A stretch of 64,000 nucleotides of DNA, from contig JADJQT010000001.1 in the NCBI GenBank assembly GCA_016712595.1, positions 1,485,501-1,549,500 on the forward strand, read 5' to 3'. Shown here piece by piece: positions 7,919 to 16,919 of this stretch. The stretch is from Rhodospirillales bacterium. Lineage in GTDB: Bacteria > Pseudomonadota > Alphaproteobacteria > Rhodospirillales > Defluviicoccaceae. The number at the start of each line of letters is the position of its first letter. The stretch's first letter is position 1. The position numbers were made by a program, and so were the translations under genes. Below the pieces are notes generated by a model. It ran no database searches. It worked only from the letters and a program-made list of their open reading frames with translations, and was not told the DNA's origin.

Positions 7919-9354
7919 CGATCTCTCCTCTCGGCTTCGTCGGGCTCGACGTCGAGGACGAGCCCGTCGATCGCCGTGATGCGAACACTCTGGCCGCGGT
8001 TGAGCGTTGAACGCGCGCGCGCGCTCCAGATCTCCCCGCGAACCCTGACCACGCCGTCCTTGTTCCGCCAGTCGAGCACTTGGCCGTGCCGACCCGGCAT
8101 CGCCTCCATTCCGCAGGCGGCCGGCCGCTGGCGTGCGCGCATGACGAGGACCATCACTGCAAGGAAAAGGGCGGTCAAAACCGCCGCAACCGGGCCGATC
8201 AGACCCCAGGCGACGGCAAATCCCGGTGCTTCGTGGGGAACCAGCATGACGAAGCCGAGGACGAAAGCAACGACGCCGGCAAGGCCGAGAACGCCGAAGG
8301 CGCCGATCAACACCTCCGATCCCATCAAGGCGATGCCGAGCAGCAGCAAGGCAACGCCGGTCCAGTCGATCGGCAGGACCCGAAACGCGTAGAACGCGAG
8401 CAGGATGCAGATGGCGCCGAACACGCCCGGACCCATCAGGCCCGGCGTGTAAAATTCGAAGATCAACGCGTAGATGCCGATCAGCATCAGCAGCGAGGCG
8501 ACGTTCGGATCGGCGATGAGCGACAGCAGCCGTGTACGCCAGTCGGCGGGGATCGCGACGACCTGCGCGCCGGCGGTGGCGAGCGAAACCGATCGCCCAT
8601 CGATGACGATACGGCGCCCATCGATCGCCGTCAGCAGGGGCGGCACGTCCGGCGCGATGACGTCGATCACGTTCTGGCGCAGCGCCTCCTCCGCCGGCAG
8701 GCTTGCTGCCTCGCGGACCGCCTTGTCTGCCCATTCGACGTTTCGGCCGCGGAGCTGCGCGAGCCCGCGCAGATAGGCGGCGGCGTCATTCAACGCCTTT
8801 TCCGCCATTCCCGGATGGCTGCGGTGATCTTCGCTTCCTGCCCGCGCGTCGGGTGGGGCGTCGCCCGAAGGGCCGGCGGGCTCCGGTTCACCGCCGAGCG
8901 GCGTGGGGGCGCCGATGCGTACGGGCGTGGCCGCGCCGACGTTGGTGCCGGGAGCCATGGCCGCGACGTGACTGGCGTAGACGATGTACGTGCCGGCGCT
9001 GGCGGCGCGCGCGCCGGCGGGCGCGACAAACGCGATGATCGGAACAGGCGAGGCCAGGATCGCCTGGACGATTTCACGCATCGACGTATCGAGGCCGCCA
9101 GGGGTGTCCAGGCGCAACACGACAGCCGCGGCGCCGCTCTGCAGCGCCTCTGCGATACCGCGGATCACGTGATCGCTCGTGGCCGGTCCGATCGGCTCGG
9201 CGATGTCGATGAGCAGGACAGGCGCGCCCGCCGCCAAGGCCGCCGTAGAGTTTGTCGTGGAGTTTGCCGTGAAGCCCGTCGCAGCGCCAACAACGAGGAG
9301 CCCGGCAAACGCCAGCAGGACCACGGAGAACGACCGGAGCAGCCACGACGTCAT
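7915..9354 (-). CDS. NfeD family membrane serine protease (ClpP-like, long form)
   Basis: The 479-residue protein has an N-terminal hydrophobic signal or anchor and then a ClpP-like protease domain (about residues 45-250) with RLDTPGGLDTS and the Ser region ARAASAGTYI. Four to five membrane segments follow (about 275-400), and a C-terminal OB-fold NfeD domain ends in VRITAIDGLVLDVE. Long-form NfeD proteins cleave the C-terminal region of partner stomatins or slipins. The partner slipin is encoded immediately downstream with a 4-base overlap. The upstream epimerase gene also overlaps by 4 bases, so the three form one operon. Confidence 0.92.
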   Translation of the reverse strand: MTSWLLRSFSVVLLAFAGLLVVGAATGFTANSTTNSTAALAAGAPVLLIDIAEPIGPATSDHVIRGIAEALQSGAAAVVLRLDTPGGLDTSMREIVQAILASPVPIIAFVAPAGARAASAGTYIVYASHVAAMAPGTNVGAATPVRIGAPTPLGGEPEPAGPSGDAPPDARAGSEDHRSHPGMAEKALNDAAAYLRGLAQLRGRNVEWADKAVREAASLPAEEALRQNVIDVIAPDVPPLLTAIDGRRIVIDGRSVSLATAGAQVVAIPADWRTRLLSLIADPNVASLLMLIGIYALIFEFYTPGLMGPGVFGAICILLAFYAFRVLPIDWTGVALLLLGIALMGSEVLIGAFGVLGLAGVVAFVLGFVMLVPHEAPGFAVAWGLIGPVAAVLTALFLAVMVLVMRARQRPAACGMEAMPGRHGQVLDWRNKDGVVRVRGEIWSARARSTLNRGQSVRITAIDGLVLDVEPDEAERRDR

Positions 9355-10250
9355 GGCAATGGCCGAATTCCGCTTGGCGGACCCGCGGCGATCGTCGCAA
9401 GGCCGCTGCGATAGTGCGGATGACGCAGCACCACGCCGAGCTCCTGCTTGATTCGGCGATTGTCGATCCGACGGTTGTCGTTCCAGAAGCTCCGCGCCAT
9501 GGGCGACAGCGCCGGTTCTGCGTCAGCGAAGGCGATCGGCGGCGGCGGGTCGATGCCGAGAAGGGCGCAGGCATACTCAACGACATCTGCCTGGCTCGCC
9601 GCCTCGTCATCGCAAAGATTATAGATGCGCCCGGCGTTCGGTCGGTCGATCGAGGCGCGCAGCACCTGGGCGATGTCGTCGACGTGAATGCGTGAGAACA
9701 GGTGTCCCGGCTTGACAATTCTGCGGGCGTCGCCTTTGCGGACCTGGTCGATCGCGCTTCGATGCGGCCCGTAGATGCCGGCGAGGCGAAAGACGTGCAC
9801 GGCGATCCCGTGCTGTGCGCCGAACGCCAGCCAGCGGCGCTCGGCCTGAACCCGCCGACGACTGCGCTCCGAAGTCGGCGACAGGGTGGCGGTCTCGTCA
9901 ACGAGATGCCCGCGGGTATCCCCGTAGACACCGGTTGTGGACAGATAGCCGAGCCAGCGGAGGGTCGGCAGTCGGGCGATCACCGCGCCGAGCCGGTCGA
10001 TCACGATGTCTCCCTCGGCACCGGGGGCGATGCTGTGAAGCACGCCGGTCGCGGTGGCGAGCGCGGTGGCTATGTCCGCGATCGGGTGCGTCGGATCGAA
10101 CTGAAACGCACGCACGCCGGCCGCCTGCATGGCCGAGCGTTTTTCCGCACTCCGGGACGTACCGGATACGATCCAGCCTTCCGACATCACCATTGCCGCC
10201 AGCGCCTGGGCGCTGTATCCGTAGCCCAGGCAGAACAGATGCGGTGTCAT
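9351..10250 (-). CDS. NAD-dependent epimerase/dehydratase-like SDR protein
   Basis: This 299-residue protein has an N-terminal Rossmann motif, CLGYGYSAQALA, and an extended-SDR body. STTGVYGDTRG holds the usual Ser/Tyr region, and there are later RLAGIYGP and IHVDDIA motifs. It resembles the YeeZ-type atypical NAD(P)-binding epimerase group, whose substrates are mostly unknown. The ATG at 10250 starts directly with the Rossmann strand, so it is preferred to an in-frame start at 10313. Its stop overlaps the start of nfeD by 4 bases. Confidence 0.83.
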   Translation of the reverse strand: MTPHLFCLGYGYSAQALAAMVMSEGWIVSGTSRSAEKRSAMQAAGVRAFQFDPTHPIADIATALATATGVLHSIAPGAEGDIVIDRLGAVIARLPTLRWLGYLSTTGVYGDTRGHLVDETATLSPTSERSRRRVQAERRWLAFGAQHGIAVHVFRLAGIYGPHRSAIDQVRKGDARRIVKPGHLFSRIHVDDIAQVLRASIDRPNAGRIYNLCDDEAASQADVVEYACALLGIDPPPPIAFADAEPALSPMARSFWNDNRRIDNRRIKQELGVVLRHPHYRSGLATIAAGPPSGIRPLP

Positions 10251-10445
10251 TCCCTGCCCGACTCTGGACTGTGTGACTTCGCCGATCAAACCATTGCCCT
10301 TCGAGCGTTCCAACGATCACCTGCCGCGCCGGCTCACGCCCGTTGCACCCTAGTCGTGGACTTCAGGCCCACGGCCCTTGCCGATCGCCAGCGTGCCCTC
10401 CAGTGTACGTCCGTATGGTGGTATGGAGGTAGGAGGGATAGTCCG

Positions 10446-11219
10446 ATGCGTCCAGCTCTGAGCGCGGTCTGCGTGCTCGCGCTCCTGACGATGGCAACCC
10501 ACGCCATTGCGGCCCCCGCCGTTGCGTCCCCTGGCAAGGCCATCGGTGCCGAGGAGCGCTACCACGCCTGCATGGATCAGGTGGCGAGCGATGCGCGCGC
10601 GGCTCTTGCAAGCGCGAACGCGTGGCGCGAGGCGGGTGGCGGCGATGCGGCTACGCACTGTGCCATGGCCGCCGAGATGGCGCTCGGCCGGTTCAGCGAT
10701 GCGGCGGACGGCCTGGAGCGTCTCGCGCGCGAGGGCAACGGCAGCGCCCTGCTGCGCGCCTCCCTATGGGGTCAGGCCGCGCATGCCCACCTCGCCGCCG
10801 ATCAGTTCGAGCAGGCGGAAGCCGCGGCGGGGCAGGGGCTTGACCTCGAGCCCGGCAACGCCACGCTTCTGGTACTGCAGGCAAGGGCGCTTGCCGGCGA
10901 GCGGCGACTGGGCGATGCCATCATCAGCCTCAATCAGGCCATCGCCGCCGATCCGTCGCTCAGCGATGCGTATGTCTTCCGGGCAAGCGCGTTTCGCCAG
11001 CGGCGTGAATACGATCGCGCCGCCGCTGATCTCGAGGTGGCGCTCAAACTGTCTCCCATTCAGCCCGAAGCTTTACTCGAGCGGGGAATTCTGCGGCGGC
11101 TGACCGGTGACGACGTCGGCGCCCGCGCGGATTGGGATGCGCTGATTGCTTCGGCGCCCAAAACCGAGGCAGCCGAATCGGCGCGCATCAACCTCGAGCG
11201 AATGGACGGGGGCGGTTGA
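10446..11219 (+). CDS. Secreted TPR-repeat protein
   Basis: The 257-residue protein has a signal peptide (hydrophobic core VCVLALLTMATHAIAA, likely cut after AIAA) followed by helical tetratricopeptide repeats from about residue 55 to the end. The clearest units are the A-P-rich pairs ending in LDLEPGNAT, AADPSLSDA and LKLSPIQPE. TPR proteins act as scaffolds; the partner here is unknown. ATG at 10446 has the strong site GGAGGTAGGAGGG upstream. The gene is divergent from the epimerase operon. Confidence 0.85.
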   Translation: MRPALSAVCVLALLTMATHAIAAPAVASPGKAIGAEERYHACMDQVASDARAALASANAWREAGGGDAATHCAMAAEMALGRFSDAADGLERLAREGNGSALLRASLWGQAAHAHLAADQFEQAEAAAGQGLDLEPGNATLLVLQARALAGERRLGDAIISLNQAIAADPSLSDAYVFRASAFRQRREYDRAAADLEVALKLSPIQPEALLERGILRRLTGDDVGARADWDALIASAPKTEAAESARINLERMDGGG

Positions 11220-11245
11220 CGCTGCGAGACGGCAGCGGTGCGCCG

Positions 11246-11914
11246 CTAAAAGTCGAGGTCGGCGTACGCGGCTACGGGCGGAAGTCCGGGAATCGTATCG
11301 CCAAGGATGCTGCGAAAGCTCGGGCGTGACTTGACCCGAGCATACCAGGTCTTGGCGTCCTCGTAGCGATCCCACGGTACGTCACCGATATAATCGATGC
11401 ACGAAAAGTGCGCCGCCGCGGTGATGTCCGCGAGCGAGAACCGGTCGCCGCCAAGCCAATTGCGCCGTTCCATCAAGAAGCAGATGTATTCGAGATGGCA
11501 GCGGACGTTGGCGTGGCCGGCGCGGATGGCCGAACTGTCCGGATGGCCGCGCCGGAGCAGCCGGCTCATCACCTTCTCGCCGACGAGGTTGCGCGTGACT
11601 TCAGCATCGAACTTGTGATCGAACCATGCGATCAGCCGGCGTGCCTCCGCCCGCTCCAGCGGCGTTTCGCCCAACAGCGGCGGATCAGGGCTCACCTCGT
11701 CGAGGTATTCGGCGATAGCCTGGCTGTCGGCTAGCACCGTGCCGTCGGACTCGACCAGCACTGGCACGTCACCCGCCGGATTGAGGGACAGGAACTCCGG
11801 CCGCTGCTCCCAGACCGCCTCCGCCCGCAGCTCGTGCTCCAGCTTTTTCTCGCCCAGCACGATCCGCACCTTGCGGCAGAAGGGCGACAGACATTGATGA
11901 TAGAGAACCCGCAT
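11246..11914 (-). CDS. Glutathione S-transferase family protein
   Basis: This 222-residue protein has a thioredoxin-fold N-terminal half (residues 1-80), with SPFCRKVRIVLGEK at the first helix, NPAGDVPVLVESDG for the cis-proline loop and DSQAIAEYLDE for glutathione binding. The C-terminal half is all-helical and contains LGGDRFSLADITAAA, the N-capping region of GST. Such enzymes conjugate or reduce substrates with glutathione; the substrate is unknown. It converges with the TPR gene. Confidence 0.92.
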   Translation of the reverse strand: MRVLYHQCLSPFCRKVRIVLGEKKLEHELRAEAVWEQRPEFLSLNPAGDVPVLVESDGTVLADSQAIAEYLDEVSPDPPLLGETPLERAEARRLIAWFDHKFDAEVTRNLVGEKVMSRLLRRGHPDSSAIRAGHANVRCHLEYICFLMERRNWLGGDRFSLADITAAAHFSCIDYIGDVPWDRYEDAKTWYARVKSRPSFRSILGDTIPGLPPVAAYADLDF

Positions 11915-12324
11915 ACCGGGTTAGTTACACCGAAAGCGCGTTGACGCAAACCTCGAAGCCGCACCAACCCGCGAAGGGGCGATCAACCGCTGCGGCGTTG
12001 CCGAGCTGCCCCGGGGTTTCGGTGGACATGACCGTCTCGGAGCAGGACCCGCGAGGGGCAGAAGGGGGGCGGACAAAGAGGCCGAAGGGATGGGTGGAAT
12101 TGTTGGGGCTGCGGGCGGGCAATCGGGCTCGCCGTCGTCCTTCTGTTGATTTTCGCAGGCCAGCGGGCCTGCGCGTCGCTGGCGACGCATCACGGCGTAC
12201 TGGAAGCCATGTCCGTTTTCCGACTAAAACGTCTCGGCCTAAAACGTCCCGGCGTTGACGGATCAGATCGAAGTCGGGCGAAAGAAGTGTCTGGCCGGGG
12301 AATCACCAAACAGGAGTGGGTCCG
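11915..12324. other. Divergent intergenic region, 410 bp
   Basis: This region lies between the GST gene (minus) and the substrate-binding protein gene (plus). It has a short hairpin GCGTCGC/GCGACGC near 12172-12187 and a 15-bp imperfect tandem repeat at 12224-12253. A 105-codon reading frame here is Arg- and Pro-rich without a clear start site and is not called a gene. Confidence 0.6.
12224..12253 (+). repeat. 15-bp tandem repeat upstream of the substrate-binding protein
   Basis: CTAAAACGTCTCGGC is followed directly by CTAAAACGTCCCGGC, differing at one base. It lies 72 bp before the ATG of the substrate-binding protein gene, so it may be a binding site for a regulator that reads two adjacent half-sites. 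Confidence 0.6.
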
Positions 12325-13614
12325 ATGAGAAAGCGTGCAGCAGCCATCGTCTTCACCGGCGCGCTTGCGGCAACCGCCACTGCTATGGCGGGCGTCGCTG
12401 TGGCGGCCGATCCGCTCGTTGGCAATCTCGTCGATTTCACCGGACGCACCGCGCAGGTGAGCACGCCCTACAGCCAGGCAAAGATCGATGCGGCGAAGTG
12501 GATCAACGCCCACGGCGGGATCAATGGCACGCCGCTCAACATGCAGACGTTCGATTACGCCTACGAGGTTCCGCGCGCCATCGCCACCTACGAGAAATGG
12601 AAGAAGGAAGGCGCCGTCGCCCTTCAAGGGTGGGGCACGGCCGACACCGAAGCTCTCGTCAGCTTCGTCGCAGAAGACAAGGTTCCCTATTTTTCAGCAT
12701 CCTATTCCGCCCATCTCACCGATCCCACCGGCAAGGGACCGGAGACCACGAAGCCGACGCCATACAACTTCATCATGGGACCGTCCTATTCCGACGCCAT
12801 CCGCGCGTTGCTGCAGTGGGCGAAATCGGACTGGCAGGCCCGCGGCGGTTCGGGTGCGCCGAAGTACGTTCACATGGGCGACAATCATCCTTATCCAAAT
12901 GCGCCGAAGAAGGCGGGCGAGGAGTACGCCAAGGAACTCGGCTTCGACGTGCTGCCGGCGATTCAGTATTCGCTCGCGCCGGGCGACTTCAGGGCGCAGT
13001 GTCTGAACCTGAGGCAATCGGGCGCGAACTATGCCTTCCTTGCCAACAGCTCGGATTCGAATGTCTCGCTGCTGAAGTCGTGCGCTAGCGTCGGCGCGCA
13101 GCCGCAGTTCATGGCCAATATCTGGGGCTTTGACGAAAGCCTGATGAAGGCGGCCGGCAAGGCGGCGAACGGTGTCGTCTGGCCGATGGGTGCGCAACCG
13201 TGGACGGCTGATGTACCCGGCATGAAGCTGGTGCACGACATCGCCCACGCCGCCGATCCGCGCATCGCCTATGAGCCAGTGCACTATATCCGTGGCATCT
13301 GCTCGATGTTCTACATGAAAGAGGCGATGGAGTGGGCAGACAAGAACGGCGGCATCACCGGCGTAAACATCAAGACCGGGATGTACCAGAAGAAGGACTG
13401 GGTTCCGGTGGGGCTGGAAGGCGTCTGCCCGAAGGCGACGTGGACCGCGGAAGACCATCGTGGTTTCACCGAAGTTTTGATCTATCAGGCTCGGGTTCCG
13501 GCGGACCCGCCGGCGGGCGCTGAAATCGCCCAGCTCGTCGCCGACGGCGCGATCGGAATGAGCCAGGTCTACGAGGTCGATATCCCGCGCCGGCCCGAGT
13601 GGCTCGGATGGTGA
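12325..13614 (+). CDS. ABC transporter substrate-binding protein, branched-chain amino acid type
   Basis: This 429-residue periplasmic protein has a signal peptide (basic start, then AAATAT-rich core, cut after AVAA). A type I periplasmic binding fold follows, with VGNLVDFTGRTAQVS at the ligand pocket start and the linker KYVHMGDNHPYPNAPKK. It belongs to the LivK/UrtA-like group that binds amino acids, amides or aromatic acids. AGGAG precedes the ATG at 12325. No permease or ATPase gene is adjacent, so it is an orphan here and its ligand cannot be assigned. Confidence 0.83.
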   Translation: MRKRAAAIVFTGALAATATAMAGVAVAADPLVGNLVDFTGRTAQVSTPYSQAKIDAAKWINAHGGINGTPLNMQTFDYAYEVPRAIATYEKWKKEGAVALQGWGTADTEALVSFVAEDKVPYFSASYSAHLTDPTGKGPETTKPTPYNFIMGPSYSDAIRALLQWAKSDWQARGGSGAPKYVHMGDNHPYPNAPKKAGEEYAKELGFDVLPAIQYSLAPGDFRAQCLNLRQSGANYAFLANSSDSNVSLLKSCASVGAQPQFMANIWGFDESLMKAAGKAANGVVWPMGAQPWTADVPGMKLVHDIAHAADPRIAYEPVHYIRGICSMFYMKEAMEWADKNGGITGVNIKTGMYQKKDWVPVGLEGVCPKATWTAEDHRGFTEVLIYQARVPADPPAGAEIAQLVADGAIGMSQVYEVDIPRRPEWLGW

Positions 13615-13831
13615 GTGACGCGGACGTCGACGGTGATCTCGTCGAGAGCGATCTATAAGAGCGACGATCGCGGTCGCGGGCCGTCGTCCATTCGGCCGGC
13701 GCCGGCCAGCGTTCCGGTCAGGAACAAAGGGACCAGGGTCGCAGGCGGGGTGAACTTCGGCCCCGCTCAGCACTTTACAAGCGGGCGATCAAAAACTAAC
13801 GTGCATTTCGCACTTGCAGCACGGCACGCTC

Positions 13832-14977
13832 ATGTCCGAAGGTCCCTTATCCGAATACCGTCGATGTCTCGAAACAGGCAAGATCCGCACTGATCCGGCG
13901 CAGGCACTCGCGGCCGAGAAGCTGGAAAGCCTGCATAAGGCGCTGATCGCCTATCAGCCGTCCGCCGGCAAGGTCGGCTGGAAGGCGCGCTTCGGGCTCG
14001 CCCAGCGCTCGACCGAACCGCCCCAGGGACTTTACATCTACGGTGGCGTCGGTCGCGGCAAATCGATGCTGATGGACCTGTTCTTTCGCACGGCACCGGT
14101 CGCGGCGAAGCGGCGGGTACACTTCCACGCCTTCATGCAGGAGGTCCATGACCGGCTGCGGGTGATGCGCCAGACACCGGGCATCCGCGAGCTCAGGCCC
14201 GGCAAGCGCGCCAGGGACGACGATGTGCTGCCGGCGGTGGCCCGGCTGATTGCGCGCGACTGCCGACTTCTGTGCTTCGACGAGTTCCAGGTGCAGGACA
14301 TCGCCGACGCGATGATCCTTGGCCGTCTGTTCGAGTGGCTGTTCGAAGCGGGCGTCGTCGTCGTCGCCACCTCCAACCGCCCGCCGCGCGACCTTTACAA
14401 GAACGGCCTGCAGCGCGAGAACTTTCTGCCGTTCATCGGCCTAATCGAGCGCAAGCTCGACGTCCTTCATCTCGATTCCGGCACCGACTATCGCCTTGAG
14501 AGCATGCGGGCGATGCACGTCTTCATCACGCCGCTGTCCCAGATGGCCGACCGCCGGCTGGAGGACTACTTTGCGCGGCTGACCCACGGCCTCGACGTTC
14601 GCCCGGAGACGCTCCGCGTGCATGGCCGCGACGTGTGCATTCCCCGCGCGTCCGACGATATCGCCTTCGCGAGCTTCGCGGAGCTTTGCGAACGGCCGCT
14701 GGGACCCGCCGATTATCTCGCCATCGCCGGGCGCTTCGATGTGCTGTTCGTCGCCCGCATCCCCGGCCTGAGCCCGGAAAAGCGCAATGAGGCCAAGCGG
14801 TTCGTAACCCTGATCGATGCGCTCTACGAACACAAGGTCAAGCTGATCTGCACCGCCGAGCGCCCGCCGGAAGCGCTCTATCCCGCGGGTGATGGCGCCT
14901 TTGAATTCGAACGCACGGTCAGCCGCCTGTGCGAGATGCAAACCGAGCAATACATCGGCAGCGAGCACATGTGCTGA
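13832..14977 (+). CDS. zapE: Cell division ATPase ZapE (AFG1-like)
   Basis: This 381-residue AAA-type ATPase has Walker A GGVGRGKS near residues 70-77, Walker B LLCFDEFQVQD near 147-157 and the sensor region VATSNRPPRDLYKNGLQR, all diagnostic of the AFG1/ZapE family. ZapE acts at the division site during late constriction or under low oxygen. The ATG at 13832 is used because the frame upstream has only a TTG. It lies upstream of the mdh-suc block, as in many alphaproteobacteria. Confidence 0.93.
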   Translation: MSEGPLSEYRRCLETGKIRTDPAQALAAEKLESLHKALIAYQPSAGKVGWKARFGLAQRSTEPPQGLYIYGGVGRGKSMLMDLFFRTAPVAAKRRVHFHAFMQEVHDRLRVMRQTPGIRELRPGKRARDDDVLPAVARLIARDCRLLCFDEFQVQDIADAMILGRLFEWLFEAGVVVVATSNRPPRDLYKNGLQRENFLPFIGLIERKLDVLHLDSGTDYRLESMRAMHVFITPLSQMADRRLEDYFARLTHGLDVRPETLRVHGRDVCIPRASDDIAFASFAELCERPLGPADYLAIAGRFDVLFVARIPGLSPEKRNEAKRFVTLIDALYEHKVKLICTAERPPEALYPAGDGAFEFERTVSRLCEMQTEQYIGSEHMC

Positions 14978-15123
14978 CAGCCGCATCGGCGCGGATGTGT
15001 TGACGACCGCATGCGCGGGGAGGGTCGGCTTCAGTCCAGCCGTCTTACACCCTTGTTGTGGGCGCCCTCGTTGTGGATTGGCAGCAACAGTAACCGGCAT
15101 GCCGCCCCAGCCGTCCTTGATTT

Positions 15124-15138
15124 TGCTGCATTGCAGCA
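15124..15138. promoter_or_regulatory. PhaR-like palindrome (CTGC-N3-GCAG)
   Basis: TGCTGCATTGCAGCA is a perfect palindrome around one central base and contains CTGC-ATT-GCAG. Reported PhaR sites in alphaproteobacteria that make polyhydroxyalkanoate contain this dyad. It lies 98 bp before a small open reading frame. The assignment rests only on the pattern. Confidence 0.45.
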
Positions 15139-15155
15139 CAATTCAGCGAAAGCAG

Positions 15156-15173
15156 TGACCGTCGGCACGGTCA
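15156..15173. repeat. Inverted repeat TGACCGT/ACGGTCA
   Basis: A perfect 7-bp stem with a 4-base loop lies 18 bp after the CTGC/GCAG palindrome and 63 bp before the small gene at 15237. It may be an operator or a hairpin in the leader RNA. Confidence 0.45.
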
Positions 15174-15236
15174 GAAACAAGTCGACCCCGTGGGAGGATC
15201 CGTCCAGGTCGGTCAACCCGTGTAGGAGGACTCGAT

Positions 15237-15479
15237 ATGAGCGGATTGAAGCTTGATGAAACGATGGTTGGTAAAGGGCACAGCGTACCGGCCCATGCGA
15301 TGGAGCGAGAGACGATTCATCGCCATGTCGCGCGCGGCCGCGATTTGCGGGCCGAACATATCGCGCAATGGGGGCGGTCGGTCGCCCGGACGTGGGCGAG
15401 CCTGTTTCGCGGACCCAGCCGCTTGCTGACGCCCAGCAAGGACGCGCGCAAACGGATGACAACGCTCGCGCAACACTGA
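15237..15479 (+). CDS. Small hypothetical basic protein
   Basis: I do not recognise this 80-residue protein. It starts at an ATG with AGGAGG 8 bases upstream, which is strong support for translation. The sequence is basic, with a likely amphipathic helix from about residue 22 to 60 (RETIHRHVARGRDLRAEHIA and the following WGRSVARTWASLF). That pattern is seen in small alphaproteobacterial proteins of unknown role. Two palindromes lie in its upstream region, one resembling a PhaR site. It is not a full-length phasin by size. It may be a membrane-surface peptide. Confidence 0.55.
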   Translation: MSGLKLDETMVGKGHSVPAHAMERETIHRHVARGRDLRAEHIAQWGRSVARTWASLFRGPSRLLTPSKDARKRMTTLAQH

Positions 15480-15866
15480 TGGGCCGCCCGTCGCGGCCAC
15501 GCCGACGGTCTCCAGGCCGGTTTTTCCGGGCTTTCGTGAGCCGTCGGCCGCTCTCGCTTTAACGCGTTGATGCTTTAAACCGGGCGGTTCATCCCCCGAT
15601 CGTCCCGTTCGCGCGCGCGTAGAGGATGTTTGCAAGGTCTCTGATCCAATCGGCGGACGGGGCGCGCTCATCCGCCGCGAACGCCTGATCAAGCGATGCT
15701 GGCAGCCGGTTACGGCTGAATTCGCCGGGACGAGACTGCTGTCCGCGCATCGCTTGCCCGCTTCGATAATTCGCGCTACTAACACGCGCTCGAACCTTGC
15801 ACTGCGGCAATACCCCGATTTTGAGGGTCGATTGCGCCGCACAAATCTCCTTGAGGGGGAGTTCAA
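15480..15866. other. Intergenic region before mdh, 387 bp
   Basis: No supported gene is seen. The last bases carry GAGGGGGAG, the ribosome binding site of mdh. A minus-strand frame of 94 codons overlaps the mdh start and lacks a convincing start site. The stretch probably holds the promoter of the TCA block. Confidence 0.55.
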
Positions 15867-16817
15867 ATGGCACGCAAAAAAATCGCCCTTATCGGCGGCG
15901 GCAACATCGGCGGGACGCTGGCGCACCTCTGCGCTCTGAAGGAATTGGGCGACGTCGTCCTGTTCGATATCGTCGAAGGGCTGCCTCAGGGCAAGTCGCT
16001 CGACCTGCTGCAGTCGACGCCGGTCGAGCGGATCAGCGTCTCGCTGAAGGGCGCGAACGATTACGCAGACATCGCCGGCGCGGACGTGGTTATCGTCACC
16101 GCCGGTGTGGCGCGCAAGCCCGGCATGAGCCGGGACGACCTGATCGGTATCAATACCAAGGTCATGAAGGCGGTCGGCGAAGGCATCAAGGCGCATTGCC
16201 CCAACGCGTTCGTCATCTGCATCACCAATCCGCTTGATGTCATGGTCTGGGTGCTGCGCGAATTCTCCGGTCAGCCCCACAACATGGTGTGCGGCATGGC
16301 CGGCGTTCTCGACAGCGCGCGGTTCCGCACGTTCCTCGCCGAAGAGTTCCAGGTATCCGTCGAGGATATCACCGCTTTCGTGCTGGGTGGCCACGGCGAT
16401 ACGATGGTGCCGCTGGCGCGCTATTCGACCGTCGCCGGTATCCCGCTGCCCGACCTGATCAAGATGGGTTGGACCACGCAGGAGAAGCTCGACAAGATCA
16501 TTCAGCGCACCCGCGACGGCGGTGCCGAAATCGTCAGCCTGCTGAAGACCGGCTCGGCCTTCTACGCCCCGGCCACCTCGGCGGTTGCCATGGCGGAATG
16601 CTTCCTGAAGGACAAGAAGCGGCTGATGCCGTGCGCGGCGTGGTGCGACGGCCCGTATGGCCAGAACGGCCTTTACGTCGGCGTGCCGACGATCATCGGC
16701 GCCGGGGGCATCGAGAAGGTCGTCGAGATCGAACTGAACGCCGAAGAGAAGGCGATGCTCGACCATTCGATCAACTCGGTCAAAACACTCGTCGAGGTCG
16801 CCAAGGGCCTGATGTAG
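15867..16817 (+). CDS. mdh: Malate dehydrogenase
   Basis: The enzyme oxidises malate to oxaloacetate with NAD in the TCA cycle. The 316-residue length and sequence fit the LDH-like type III malate dehydrogenases of alphaproteobacteria. Features seen are GGGNIGGTLAHL at the NAD-binding Rossmann start, the acidic end of strand 2 (LFDIVEG), VARKPGMSRDDL on the mobile loop, the ITNPLD segment and the catalytic GHGDTMVPL. It heads the cluster mdh-sucC-sucD-sucA-sucB, which supplies consecutive TCA steps. Confidence 0.97.
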   Translation: MARKKIALIGGGNIGGTLAHLCALKELGDVVLFDIVEGLPQGKSLDLLQSTPVERISVSLKGANDYADIAGADVVIVTAGVARKPGMSRDDLIGINTKVMKAVGEGIKAHCPNAFVICITNPLDVMVWVLREFSGQPHNMVCGMAGVLDSARFRTFLAEEFQVSVEDITAFVLGGHGDTMVPLARYSTVAGIPLPDLIKMGWTTQEKLDKIIQRTRDGGAEIVSLLKTGSAFYAPATSAVAMAECFLKDKKRLMPCAAWCDGPYGQNGLYVGVPTIIGAGGIEKVVEIELNAEEKAMLDHSINSVKTLVEVAKGLM

Positions 16818-16919
16818 GGGCAAGGGTGAGGACCGTCGCGCATCTCAGCGCGGCGGTTTAAGGTCCAGGATGCGCGCCGCCACCCAGCGTTACGGCGTGG
16901 AAGAACGAGAGAGGGACGC

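Noticed and set aside
8080..9414. Plus-strand frame of 444 codons over nfeD
   Set aside because: It is antisense to a clear protease gene and has no family signature.
11941..12258. Plus-strand frame of 105 codons
   Set aside because: It is Arg/Pro-rich with no good start site and resembles non-coding GC-rich DNA.
15589..15873. Minus-strand frame of 94 codons before mdh
   Set aside because: It overlaps the mdh start and ribosome binding site and has no family-like features.
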